A stretch of 37,175 bases of DNA from assembly GCF_011806385.1 (NCBI RefSeq), contig NZ_JAATOX010000026.1, positions 1 through 37,175 of the forward strand, written 5' to 3'. The stretch is from Phaeobacter sp. HF9A. GTDB lineage: Bacteria; Pseudomonadota; Alphaproteobacteria; Rhodobacterales; Rhodobacteraceae. The notes under the pieces are model-generated. The model was given only the letters and a program-made list of their open reading frames with translations, was not told where the DNA came from and searched no databases. Shown here piece after piece: positions 17,388 to 25,640 of this stretch. Made by a program: the position numbers and the translations under genes. The stretch's first letter is position 1, and every line of letters begins with the position of its first letter.

Positions 17388-18962
17388 ATGCGCGATGCAG
17401 TATCCACGCAAGCCCGGGCCCGCCGGTCCCGCAGAGGCAAGAGCAAAGCCGGGCGCGACGCCGCGCCGGGCCAGAACCTGCATTTGCGGGTTCCTTTTAT
17501 TACGCGCGGCATTCCCACCTATGATTTGCTGAGCGACGAGGCCCTGAGCCGCATCGAGGCGACGGCGGATCGGATCCTTGCCGAAATCGGGATCGTGCTG
17601 CGCGACGACGCCGAAGCGATGCGGCTCTACCGCGAGGCGGGCGCCAAGGTGACCGAGCTTGGCGGCGAGAGCTGGAACTTGAAGTTCGAACCCGGCTTGC
17701 TCCGCGAGATCCTGAAAACCGCGCCGGAGCGCTTCACCCAACATGCGCGCAACCCGGCCAATACGGTGGAGATTGGCGGCGATGCCATGGTCTTTGCCCC
17801 TGCCTATGGCTCGCCCTTTGTGATGGATCTCGATCAGGGGCGCCGCTACGGCACCATCGCCGATTTTGAGAATTTCGTGAAACTGGCGCAATCCTCGCCC
17901 TGGCTGCACCATTCCGGCGGCACCATCTGCGAGCCGACCGATGTGGCGGTCAACAAGCGCCACCTTGATATGGTCTATGCCCATATGCGCTATTCCGACC
18001 GGGCCTTTCTGGGGTCGGTCACGGCGCCGGAACGCGCTGCCGACAATATCGAGATGTGTCGCATTCTGTTTGGCGCCGAGTTTGTCGATCAGAATTGCGT
18101 CATCATGGGCAATTTCAACACCACCTCGCCGCTGGTGCTGGACGGTGTCACCAGCGCGGGCATTCGCACTTATGCTGCGGCGGGGCAGGGGTCGATCCAC
18201 CTGCCGTTCCTCTTGGGGGGCGCGGTGTCGCCGCTGACGATGGCCGGATCGGTGGCGCAGGCGCTGGCGGAATCCATGGCGTCCTGTGCGCTGACCCAAT
18301 TGGTGCGCCCCGGCGCGCCGGCGGTGCTGGCGGCGTTTCTTTCGTCGATGTCGCTGCGCTCCGGCTCGCCCACCTTTGGCACGCCGGAGCCTGCGCTTGG
18401 ATCATTGGTCATGGGGCAGCTGGCGCGCCGGCTGAAGCTTCCGCTGCGCTGCGCGGGCAATTTCAGCACCTCCAAACGGCCCGATGGGCAGGCGATGCAA
18501 CAAGCCATGATGTCGATGATGTCGGCCGTGCAGGGCGGCGTCAATTTCGTGCTGCATACGGCGGGGTTTGCGGATGGGCTCCTGTCCATGTCCTACGAGA
18601 AATTCATGCTGGATTGCGATATGGCCGGTGCGCTGCATGCCTATCTGAAGGGGATCGAGGTCAACGAGGATACATTGGGCTTTGACGCTTTGGCGCAATA
18701 TGGCCCGGGCGAGCATTTGTTCGGCACCGATCACACGCTGCGCCACTATCAGACGGCCTATTGGGACAGTGGCATGAATGACGACCAGCCGTTCGAGAGC
18801 TGGTCAGAGCAGGGCGAAATCGATTCCGCGCAGCGCGCCAATGCGCGGTGGAAAGAGACCCTGAACCGCTTTGAGGCACCGCCGCTTGATCCCGCCATTG
18901 ATGGGGCGCTGCGGGACTATATCGCCCAGAAAAAAGCCGCCGTGCCCGATGCGTGGTATTGA
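17388..18962 (+). CDS. MttB-family (non-pyrrolysine) methyltransferase
   Basis: A 524-residue protein of the trimethylamine methyltransferase family. Recognisable stretches are DEALSRIEATADRILAEIGI, AGIRTYAAAGQGSIHLPFLL, ESMASCALTQLVRPGAPAVL and VNFVLHTAGFADGLLSMSYE. No in-frame TAG occurs, so it is a non-pyrrolysine member like MtgB, MtpB and MtcB, which demethylate glycine betaine, proline betaine and carnitine. Those enzymes pass the methyl to a corrinoid protein; no MttC-like gene is in this window. The start at 17388 has CAGGAG nine bases upstream; the N-terminus is basic and low in complexity. A GcvA-like LysR gene is divergent, and N-demethylation genes follow downstream. The substrate is probably a methylated amine. 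Confidence 0.85.
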   Translation: MRDAVSTQARARRSRRGKSKAGRDAAPGQNLHLRVPFITRGIPTYDLLSDEALSRIEATADRILAEIGIVLRDDAEAMRLYREAGAKVTELGGESWNLKFEPGLLREILKTAPERFTQHARNPANTVEIGGDAMVFAPAYGSPFVMDLDQGRRYGTIADFENFVKLAQSSPWLHHSGGTICEPTDVAVNKRHLDMVYAHMRYSDRAFLGSVTAPERAADNIEMCRILFGAEFVDQNCVIMGNFNTTSPLVLDGVTSAGIRTYAAAGQGSIHLPFLLGGAVSPLTMAGSVAQALAESMASCALTQLVRPGAPAVLAAFLSSMSLRSGSPTFGTPEPALGSLVMGQLARRLKLPLRCAGNFSTSKRPDGQAMQQAMMSMMSAVQGGVNFVLHTAGFADGLLSMSYEKFMLDCDMAGALHAYLKGIEVNEDTLGFDALAQYGPGEHLFGTDHTLRHYQTAYWDSGMNDDQPFESWSEQGEIDSAQRANARWKETLNRFEAPPLDPAIDGALRDYIAQKKAAVPDAWY

Positions 18963-18983
18963 GCAATGTCCCCTATCTGCGGC

Positions 18984-19619
18984 TTATGTCATCCCGTGAC
19001 GGGCGCGAAACCGGGCGATCTCTCGCTCGGTCGGGGCCTGCCCGGTGAAGGTCATGACATAGTCCGGGACCCGCGCCAGACGGTCTTGCATCGGTTCGCA
19101 CACCTGCATCGAGATATAGCCGATTTGCGTCAGATAGAGGGTGCGGGCGCGCACGTCGGCCTCGCCGGGCGGGTAGTCAAAGCGGGCAAACATGTCGCGG
19201 ATGATCGCCAGCCGGGCGGCATCGGCGGCGTGCACGCGGGCGGCGACCTCGTCCGATTGATGCGCCCAACCGCGCACCGCAAGGTCAAGCCGGGTCTCAA
19301 AAGCGCCGCCCTCCAGAAAGACGCCGATCAGGTTCAGGACTGCCTCGACTATCGTTTCCGCATAGTCCTGCGATGCGCGCTCCAGGCTGCCGGTATTGGT
19401 GGCTTCCCAATCCTCCAGCAGCGCCTCCAGCAGGGCGGCGCGATCCGAAAAGAACCAGTAGAAGCTGGTGCGCGACAGGTTCAGCCGATTGGCCAGCGGC
19501 TGGATTTTCACCGCATCAAGCCCGGAGCTCACAAAGGCGTCGCGTGCGGCGGCCAGCCAAACCTCGCGCGATCCGCGCCAACCGCTGGTCTCTTCGGTTT
19601 TTTCGATCTGTATCGTCAT
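18984..19619 (-). CDS. TetR-family transcriptional regulator
   Basis: A 211-residue regulator with an N-terminal TetR helix-turn-helix near residues 18-60 (FVSSGLDAVKIQPLANRLNL, then SRTSFYWFFSDRAALLEALL). The all-helical effector domain is not informative. I start at the ATG at 19619; an in-frame ATG at 19676 would lengthen it but lies within the presumed operator region and has no ribosome-binding site. It is divergent from the demethylase flavoprotein gene and ends 21 bp from the converging methyltransferase stop. It probably represses the flavoprotein gene, perhaps with a methylated amine as inducer. Confidence 0.88.
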   Translation of the reverse strand: MTIQIEKTEETSGWRGSREVWLAAARDAFVSSGLDAVKIQPLANRLNLSRTSFYWFFSDRAALLEALLEDWEATNTGSLERASQDYAETIVEAVLNLIGVFLEGGAFETRLDLAVRGWAHQSDEVAARVHAADAARLAIIRDMFARFDYPPGEADVRARTLYLTQIGYISMQVCEPMQDRLARVPDYVMTFTGQAPTEREIARFRARHGMT

Positions 19620-19669
19620 GCCCTGAACATAAAGGGTTTCCGCGGTGGCGGCAAGAAAATCGACACTGA

Positions 19670-19710
19670 TGAACATTTATTTGACAGGTGTGAACATTTC
19701 TGGAAATGTT
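19670..19710. promoter_or_regulatory. TetR operator and promoter region upstream of the demethylase flavoprotein
   Basis: A perfect inverted repeat AACATTTC-TG-GAAATGTT spans 19693-19710. The half-site TGAACATTT occurs at 19670-19678 and again at 19691-19699, 21 bp apart (two helix turns). A partial copy, TGAACAT, is at 19624-19630 near the TetR start. TTGACA at 19681-19686 is a candidate -35 box, with only a weak -10 inside the palindrome. Control by the divergent TetR protein is inferred. Confidence 0.62.
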
Positions 19711-19734
19711 TCGCCAATCAAACGGAGCCAAGCC

Positions 19735-21780
19735 ATGTCCAATGATCCCCTGTTGCAGCCCTATCAGCTCAAGCACCTGACCCTGCGCAACCGCATCATG
19801 ACCACCAGCCACGAACCGGCCTATCCGGAGGATGGCATGCCAAAGGAACGCTATGCCGCCTATCATGCGGAGCGGGCCAAGGCGGGCGTGGCGCTGGCAA
19901 TGACGGCGGGTTCGGCGGCGGTCTCCAAGGACAGCCCGCCGGTGTTCAACAATATCCTCGCCTATAAGGACGAGGTGGTGCCATGGATCAAACAGCTGAC
20001 CGATGCCTGCCACGATCACGGGTGCGCGGTGATGATCCAGCTTACCCACCTTGGCCGCCGCACCGCCTGGAACAAGGGCGATTGGCTGCCCTCGGTGTCG
20101 TCCTCCAGGCACCGCGAACCTGCGCATCGGGCCTTTCCGAAACTTGCCGAAGACTGGGATATCGAGCGCATCATCAGTGACTTTGCCGACGCCACCGAAC
20201 GCATGAAGGCGGGCGGCATGGATGGGATCGAATTGCAGGTCTACGGTCACCTGCTCGATCAATTCTGGTCGCCGCTGACCAATGATCTGGATGGCCCTTA
20301 CGGTGGCAAGACGCTGGACACGCGCATGCAGCTGCTGATGGATGTGCTGGGCGGCATCCGCAAGCGTGTCGGCGATGATTTCATCGTGGGCCTGCGCTAC
20401 ACGGCGGATGAGGCTCAGGCCGGTGGCATCACCGAGGACGAGGGTATCGAGATTTCCAAACGCCTTGCGGGCTCTGGCATGGTGGATTTCCTCAATGTGA
20501 TCCGGGGCCGCATCCATACCGACCCGGCGATGACCGATATCATTCCGGTGCAGGGCATGAAGAACGCGCCGCATCTGGATTTTGCCGGGCGGGTCAAGAA
20601 GGCCACCGGCATGCCGACCTTCCATGCCTCCAAGATCCCCGATGTCGCCACCGCGCGCCATGCGGTATCCGCCGGATTGCTCGACATGGTTGGCATGACC
20701 CGCGCCCATATGGCCGATCCGCATATCGTGCGTAAGATCATCGAGGGGCGCGAGGATGACATTCGCCCCTGCGTCGGTGCCACATACTGTCTGGACCGGA
20801 TCTATGCGGCGGGCGAGGCCCTGTGCATTCACAATCCGGCCACCGGGCGCGAGCTGAGCATGCCGCACACCATCACCCCCGCCGAGACCCGCAAGAAAGT
20901 CGCTATCATTGGCGCTGGCCCGGCCGGGCTGGAGGCTGCGCGGGTGGCAGCGGAGCGTGGTCATGATGTGACCGTGATGGAAGCCCAGCCCGATCCCGGC
21001 GGCCAGATCCGCCTGACCGCGCAGAACCCGCGCCGTCGCGAGATGATCTCGATCATCGACTGGCGCATGGCGCAATGTGCGGCGCGCGATGTCGAATTCC
21101 GCTTCAACACCTGGGCCGAGGCCGAGGATGTCACCGCGCTGAACCCCGATGTGGTCATCGTCGCCACCGGCGGCCTGCCCAACACGGAACTCTTCGAGAG
21201 CGGCAAGGAGCAGGGTCTGGTCGTCACCGCCTGGGATCTGATCGCGGGCGATGTGAAGCCCGGTCAAAACGTGCTGATCTATGACGAGAGCGGCGATCAC
21301 GCGGGCGTCATGGCCGCCGAGGTGGCCGCCAATGCGGGCAGCACGGTTGAGATCATGACCCCGGACCGCACCTTTGCCCCGGATATCATGGCGATGAACC
21401 TGGTGCCCTATATGCGGGCGCTTCAGGACAAGGACGTGAGTTTTACCGTCACCCGCCGGCTGCTGGATGTGCAACGTGACGGCAATCAGCTCAGGGCTGT
21501 GATCGGCACCGATTACAGCGATCTGAAAACCGACAAGACCTATGATCAGGTGGTGCTGAACTACGGCACCCTGCCGATGGATGACCTTTATTTCGCGCTC
21601 AGACCGCTGTCGTCGAATGGCGGCGCGGTGGACTATGATGCGCTGATCGAAGGGCGCGGGCAAGAAACGCTGCGCGGTCCCAAGGACGGCTTTCAGCTGT
21701 TCCGCATTGGCGACGCGGTCAGTGCGCGCAACACCCATGCCGCGATCTATGACGCGCTGCGGCTGATGAAGGACATCTGA
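19735..21780 (+). CDS. DgcA / N-methylproline-demethylase-like FMN-FeS-FAD oxidoreductase
   Basis: A 681-residue protein of the 2,4-dienoyl-CoA reductase / trimethylamine dehydrogenase family. It has an N-terminal FMN TIM barrel (about 1-335), an iron-sulfur linker, then a dinucleotide-binding domain with AIIGAGPAGLEAARVAAERG near residue 388. SSRHREPAHRAFPK and the RPCVGATYCLDRIY linker resemble dimethylglycine and N-methylproline demethylases. Of the four TMADH-type cysteines, C346, C352 and C364 are present and the second is A349, which I believe is usual for this subgroup. Expected role: oxidative N-demethylation of a secondary or tertiary N-methyl amino acid. The start has CGGAG upstream. 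The Rieske demethylase genes follow on the same strand, as in betaine catabolism. No DgcB- or ETF-like partner is in view. Confidence 0.87.
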   Translation: MSNDPLLQPYQLKHLTLRNRIMTTSHEPAYPEDGMPKERYAAYHAERAKAGVALAMTAGSAAVSKDSPPVFNNILAYKDEVVPWIKQLTDACHDHGCAVMIQLTHLGRRTAWNKGDWLPSVSSSRHREPAHRAFPKLAEDWDIERIISDFADATERMKAGGMDGIELQVYGHLLDQFWSPLTNDLDGPYGGKTLDTRMQLLMDVLGGIRKRVGDDFIVGLRYTADEAQAGGITEDEGIEISKRLAGSGMVDFLNVIRGRIHTDPAMTDIIPVQGMKNAPHLDFAGRVKKATGMPTFHASKIPDVATARHAVSAGLLDMVGMTRAHMADPHIVRKIIEGREDDIRPCVGATYCLDRIYAAGEALCIHNPATGRELSMPHTITPAETRKKVAIIGAGPAGLEAARVAAERGHDVTVMEAQPDPGGQIRLTAQNPRRREMISIIDWRMAQCAARDVEFRFNTWAEAEDVTALNPDVVIVATGGLPNTELFESGKEQGLVVTAWDLIAGDVKPGQNVLIYDESGDHAGVMAAEVAANAGSTVEIMTPDRTFAPDIMAMNLVPYMRALQDKDVSFTVTRRLLDVQRDGNQLRAVIGTDYSDLKTDKTYDQVVLNYGTLPMDDLYFALRPLSSNGGAVDYDALIEGRGQETLRGPKDGFQLFRIGDAVSARNTHAAIYDALRLMKDI

Positions 21781-21791
21781 TCTGCGCGCGC

Positions 21792-21848
21792 TCCCGGTGG
21801 CTCCGGGATGCGACGTCACAAGGTTCGGAGGGGCGCTGGAACGGCGCC
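21792..21848 (+). terminator. Two weak hairpins after the demethylase flavoprotein gene
   Basis: TCCCGG/CCGGGA (21792-21797, 21803-21808) with a 5-nt loop is followed by GGCGC/GCGCC (21832-21836, 21844-21848), then TTTCCC. These are the only termination-like structures in the 230-bp gap before the Rieske gene. They may separate the two transcription units or only attenuate. Confidence 0.35.
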
Positions 21849-21904
21849 TTTCCCAAGACAACAAAAAATACGCCAGCTCGCGCGTCTCATGCCATGCCAC
21901 AGAA

Positions 21905-21927
21905 GACAGGACAGGACAGGACAGGAC
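21905..21927. repeat. Short tandem repeat of GACAG (about 4.6 copies)
   Basis: GACAG is repeated without error four times, plus a partial GAC, in the gap upstream of the Rieske oxygenase gene. The gap otherwise holds an A-rich patch near 21857-21872 and a small hairpin TCCGC/GCGGA (21975-21990) just before the ribosome-binding site. The repeat could vary by slippage; no function is evident. Confidence 0.6.
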
Positions 21928-22010
21928 GAACGGGCCGCTGTTTCATCTCAAGGAACGGCCAATATCCTCCAGTTTCCGCGATTTTGCGGACGTAATCTCG
22001 AAGGTGTCAC

Positions 22011-23252
22011 ATGCTGCGTGAATCCGATGTTCTCTCCACTTTGATGCGCCGAAAGCCTGGCTATTCACTGGCGCAGGATCTGTACTGTGATCCGGGCGTC
22101 TTTGACGCCGATATGGCCCGTATCTGGTACAAGGAATGGCTCTTTGTGCTGCCCTCCTGCGAGATTCCCAAGGCCGGGAATTATGTTGTCCACGAGATCG
22201 GCGCCTATTCCGTGGTGATCGTGCGCGGCAACGATGGCGAGATCCGCGCCTTTCACAATTCCTGCCGCCATCGCGGCTCGGTCCTGTGCAAGGCGAAAAA
22301 GGGCACCGGCCCCAAGCTGGTCTGCCCCTATCACCAATGGACCTATGAGCTGGACGGCAGGCTGCTCTGGGCCCGCGACATGGGCGCGGATTTTGATGCC
22401 TCCAAGCACGGGCTGAGCCCTGTTCATTGTCGTACCCTCTCTGGCATGGTCTATATCTGCCTTGCCAAGGACGCGCCCGACATCGAGGAATTCGCCGCAG
22501 AGACAGCACGTTACCTGGGTGCGCATGATCTGGAAAACTCCAAGATCGCCTATGAAAGCACCATTATCGAGCATGGCAACTGGAAACTGGTCTGGGAAAA
22601 CAACCGCGAATGCTATCACTGCGCAGGCAATCACCCGTCGCTGTGCCGCACCTTCCCGGAGGATCCCGCCTATATCGGCAGCGATCCCACCGGCGGGCTG
22701 AATGATCTGCAAAAACAGCATACCGACCGCTGCGAGGCGGTGGGCGCGGCTTCGGCCTTTCGGGCCTCGGCGACCGGTGATTGGCGCTATGTGCGCACGC
22801 CGCTGCTTGAGGGCGCCGAGAGCTATACCATGAATGGCAAGGTCGCGGTGAGTAAGCCGAATTCCAGCCTGCCGTTTTGCGATGCGGGCTCGCTGCTCAA
22901 GTACAAATACCCGGGCACCTGGAACCATTTCCTGTCGGATCACATCCTGTTGTTCCGGGTCACGCCGATCAGCCCGATGGAGACCGAGGTCTGCACCAAA
23001 TGGCTGGTTCACAAGGACGCGGTTGAAGGCCAGGACTATGACCTGAAGCGCCTCACCGAGGTTTGGCTTGCGACCAATGACGAAGACCGGGAAGTGGTCG
23101 AGAACAACCAGCGCGGCATTCGCTCGCCCGCCTATATTCCGGGGCCCTATTCCCCGAAACACGAGGCCGGAAATATCCAGTTCACCGATTGGTATGCCGA
23201 CACGATGATCCGGGCGATCACCACCGGCGCGACCCCGGTTGCGGCGGAATAA
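22011..23252 (+). CDS. gbcA: Rieske-type quaternary-amine monooxygenase alpha subunit (GbcA/Stc2-like)
   Basis: A 413-residue Rieske non-heme iron oxygenase. The Rieske cluster ligands are C85/H87 (CRHRGS) and C105/H108 (CPYHQW). The mononuclear iron site is in ENNRECYHCAGNHP, with H203 and H208 and bridging E200. Glu at that place, instead of the Asp of ring-hydroxylating dioxygenases, is known from carnitine oxygenase CntA. Much of the sequence resembles glycine betaine demethylase GbcA, including TKWLVHKDAVEG and the NQRGI region. Expected reaction: NADH-driven oxidative removal of one N-methyl as formaldehyde from glycine betaine, proline betaine or a close analogue. The start has AAGGTG upstream. 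The reductase gene follows four bases later. Confidence 0.88.
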   Translation: MLRESDVLSTLMRRKPGYSLAQDLYCDPGVFDADMARIWYKEWLFVLPSCEIPKAGNYVVHEIGAYSVVIVRGNDGEIRAFHNSCRHRGSVLCKAKKGTGPKLVCPYHQWTYELDGRLLWARDMGADFDASKHGLSPVHCRTLSGMVYICLAKDAPDIEEFAAETARYLGAHDLENSKIAYESTIIEHGNWKLVWENNRECYHCAGNHPSLCRTFPEDPAYIGSDPTGGLNDLQKQHTDRCEAVGAASAFRASATGDWRYVRTPLLEGAESYTMNGKVAVSKPNSSLPFCDAGSLLKYKYPGTWNHFLSDHILLFRVTPISPMETEVCTKWLVHKDAVEGQDYDLKRLTEVWLATNDEDREVVENNQRGIRSPAYIPGPYSPKHEAGNIQFTDWYADTMIRAITTGATPVAAE

Positions 23253-23256
23253 AGCC

Positions 23257-24342
23257 ATGAGCCTGGACCTTGATATGACCACCTCTGGCGACGACGGGAT
23301 CTGGCGGGACTCTGAACCGCTGGTGTGCTGTGCCGTGGTGCCCGAAGCGCCTAATACCGCGACCTTCAGCTTCGTGTCGCCCTCCGGGCGGCAGTTCCGC
23401 TACGAGCCGGGCCAGTTCCTGACGTTGGAGCTGCCGGTGTCGGGCAGCACGCTGTGGAAGACCTACACGATTTCCTCCTCGCCGTCGCGACCGCTGACCC
23501 TTTCGGTCACGGTAAAGGCGCAGGCGGGCAGCGTTGGCACGCGCTGGATGCTGGACCATCTGCAACCGGGCATGTCGATCAAGGCAACCGGACCCGCCGG
23601 TATCTTTACCCTGCCGCGCAAGGAGCAGAAAAAATACCTGTTCATCTCGGCCGGGTCCGGCATCACACCGTCGCTGGCAATGACGACCTATCTTTATGAT
23701 CGGGGCACCGATGTCGATGTGACCTTCGTGCATTGCGCGCAACGTCCACAGGACATCATCGCCCGTCAGCGGCTGGAGCAGATGGCCTCTCGGGTGCCCT
23801 CGATCAAGCTGTTCTTTATCGTTGAAGAGGATGACCCCTATCGCGTCTGGACTGGGCTGCGCGGGCGGCTGAATCAGCTGATGATCGGCCTGATCGCCGG
23901 GGACTATATGGAGCGCGAGGTCTATTGCTGCGGCCCCGAACCCTTCATGGAGGCGGTGCGCGAAATGCTGATCGGCCTTGGTTATGACATGGATCGCTAC
24001 CATCAGGAGAGCTTTGGCGCGCCGGTCAAACAAGAAGAGCAGCTGCCCGAGCATGATGACCTGGTGCCGGACGAGGAGGCCGCCGCAAGCGTGACCTTTG
24101 CGCAATCCGAGGTAACCGCGGAGTGTTTCGAGACCGATACGGTTCTCGCGGTGGCGCGCAGTGCGGGGATCGTCATCCCCTCGGGGTGCACCTTTGGCGT
24201 CTGTGGCACCTGCAAGATCCGCAAGACCGCCGGGACTGTGCATATGGTCCACAACGGTGGCATTTCCGAAGAAGATATCGACAGCGGCTATATCCTCGCC
24301 TGCTGCTCGAAACCGATCGGGAAGGTGGAGGTGGAGGTCTGA
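23257..24342 (+). CDS. gbcB: Ferredoxin reductase component of the Rieske demethylase (GbcB-like)
   Basis: A 361-residue hybrid flavoprotein. The FAD-binding domain carries FRYEPGQFLTLELP and KTYTISSSPSRP, the NAD-binding domain LFISAGSGITPSLAM and CCGPEPFMEAV. The C-terminal plant-type [2Fe-2S] domain is SGCTFGVCGTCKIRK with a late cysteine in ILACCSKP, giving C-x4-C-x2-C-x~29-C. This is the domain order of GbcB, CntB and Stc3/4, which pass electrons from NAD(P)H to the Rieske cluster. I start at the ATG at 23257, five bases after the oxygenase stop; an in-frame TTG at 23239 is unlikely. It is probably cotranscribed with the oxygenase. A strong hairpin overlaps its stop. Confidence 0.9.
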   Translation: MSLDLDMTTSGDDGIWRDSEPLVCCAVVPEAPNTATFSFVSPSGRQFRYEPGQFLTLELPVSGSTLWKTYTISSSPSRPLTLSVTVKAQAGSVGTRWMLDHLQPGMSIKATGPAGIFTLPRKEQKKYLFISAGSGITPSLAMTTYLYDRGTDVDVTFVHCAQRPQDIIARQRLEQMASRVPSIKLFFIVEEDDPYRVWTGLRGRLNQLMIGLIAGDYMEREVYCCGPEPFMEAVREMLIGLGYDMDRYHQESFGAPVKQEEQLPEHDDLVPDEEAAASVTFAQSEVTAECFETDTVLAVARSAGIVIPSGCTFGVCGTCKIRKTAGTVHMVHNGGISEEDIDSGYILACCSKPIGKVEVEV

Positions 24343-24362
24343 AACGGGGGCTCCGTTTCAGA
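24338..24362. terminator. Strong hairpin overlapping the reductase stop codon
   Basis: Perfect 10-bp arms TCTGAAACGG (24338-24347) and CCGTTTCAGA (24353-24362) with a 5-nt loop. The reductase TGA lies in the left arm. It sits between convergent genes (the Tm-1-like gene ends at 24399), so a bidirectional terminator is likely, although a T-run is lacking. Confidence 0.65.
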
Positions 24363-24398
24363 CTCTTGTCGATCTGACGGCGCGCGGCGCGCGGAGGC

Positions 24399-25640
24399 CT
24401 AGTCGGTGACGCCGGCGGGGACCAGGCCCTCGGCGACCCAGGTGTCGAGCTGGGCCAGAACCGCCTCGCAGAAGGCATCATCATTGATGTGGCAATCCAA
24501 TGTGGTCATCTGGATACGCTCCGCTGCGGCCTCCTGGCTGGCGGCAACAAAGGCGCGCAGGCCCTCGGGGTCATGGGCGGGCTCGCCCGGTTTGTCCCAT
24601 TCCTCGATCCCCTGCTTTGGCAGGAAATACTGGGTGGGGCCGGCTGCCTTGGCCAGACGATCCACGATTTCGCGGGCCAGGGTACTGCGCTCCTCGGCGT
24701 TGAAGGCGACATTCTTGATCAACCGGTTGTGCTGGTGGAACGGACGCTCGGCAAAGCGCTCCGGGATTTCCTGCCAGCCCGCCAGGTCCAGAATGTCTGA
24801 TGCCCCCGCCGCAACCATCTGCGGGGTGCCACTGCGCCCGGCACCGCTGAGCCGATCGCTGCCGGCGCTCACCAGCGAGCCATGCAGCACGTTGACCAGC
24901 TCTTGCAGGGAAAAATCCATCACGCAGGCAAAGGCACCCTCGGCGGCAAGCCGTTCAAAGGCCATCCCGCCCATGCCCGTGGTGTGAAACACCGCCACGT
25001 CATAGCCCCGCGCCGAGAGCTCCGGGTGCAGGCGTTTCATGTATTTCAGACAGGAGGAGCCCAGCGAGGTCATCCCGATCACGGGACGGTCAAAGTTTGG
25101 CGGCTCGACGGATTTGGCGGCGCCCAGCACGGCACCGGCGGCCTGGCTCAGGGAGGATTTGCACAGCGGATTGAGACCATATAGCCCACCGGCCCAGAGG
25201 ATGAACTGGACATCGGCCGCCATCCGTTCGGCCGCGATCAGCGGAGATCCGGCGACGGTGGAGACAATATATTTCGGCACCCCGATAGGCAGCGCCTGCG
25301 CGCAATCCAGCGCCAGATCGGTGCCCATGGTACCGCCCAGGGCAATCATCCCGTCAAAGCGGCCGGCGTCATACAGCCGGCGGGTCATGAGCGCGGCCCC
25401 GGCGCTCATTTTCTCAAAGGCCTCGCCTTCTTCTCCCAGCGCGATCAGCCCGTCAATGGTCTCGCCCACCGCGGCGGTGACCTCGTGCTTGGTGACATCC
25501 ACGGGCTGCGGCGGGTCGCCAAGGACGCTGACATCCATGGTCAGCACCTTGCCGCCCTGGGATAGGATGCGGCCGATGAGATAGTCGAGCTCGTCGGCTT
25601 TGGTGTCAAACGTGCCGATCACAAGAATGGTCTTTGTCAT
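24399..25640 (-). CDS. Tm-1-like / UPF0261 ATP-binding protein
   Basis: A 413-residue member of UPF0261, the bacterial relatives of the N-terminal part of the tomato Tm-1 protein. It starts with ILVIGTFDTKADELDYL, then DGMIALGGTMGTDLAL, IVSTVAGSPL and VIGMTSLGSSCLKYMKRLHP. The HTTGMGGMAFERLAAEG stretch is a family hallmark in the second Rossmann-like subdomain. No biochemical role is established to my knowledge for bacterial members. It is last in the TTT/phospho-lyase operon, and its ATG overlaps the kinase stop by 4 bp, which ties it to the same pathway. The TIM-barrel partner that forms the C-terminal half of plant Tm-1 is absent here. Confidence 0.88.
   Translation of the reverse strand: MTKTILVIGTFDTKADELDYLIGRILSQGGKVLTMDVSVLGDPPQPVDVTKHEVTAAVGETIDGLIALGEEGEAFEKMSAGAALMTRRLYDAGRFDGMIALGGTMGTDLALDCAQALPIGVPKYIVSTVAGSPLIAAERMAADVQFILWAGGLYGLNPLCKSSLSQAAGAVLGAAKSVEPPNFDRPVIGMTSLGSSCLKYMKRLHPELSARGYDVAVFHTTGMGGMAFERLAAEGAFACVMDFSLQELVNVLHGSLVSAGSDRLSGAGRSGTPQMVAAGASDILDLAGWQEIPERFAERPFHQHNRLIKNVAFNAEERSTLAREIVDRLAKAAGPTQYFLPKQGIEEWDKPGEPAHDPEGLRAFVAASQEAAAERIQMTTLDCHINDDAFCEAVLAQLDTWVAEGLVPAGVTD

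Noticed and set aside
17388..18962. Possible pyrrolysine-containing trimethylamine methyltransferase
   Set aside because: The frame is open without any internal TAG and no pyl genes are present, so it is a non-pyrrolysine member.
19516..21900. 794-codon open frame on the minus strand opposite the demethylase flavoprotein gene
   Set aside because: It is antisense to a clear family protein, is rich in Arg, His and Gly with no recognisable domain, and results from GC-rich codon bias.
21905..21927. Start of a CRISPR or other repeat array
   Set aside because: It is a 5-bp tandem repeat without spacers and no cas genes are nearby.
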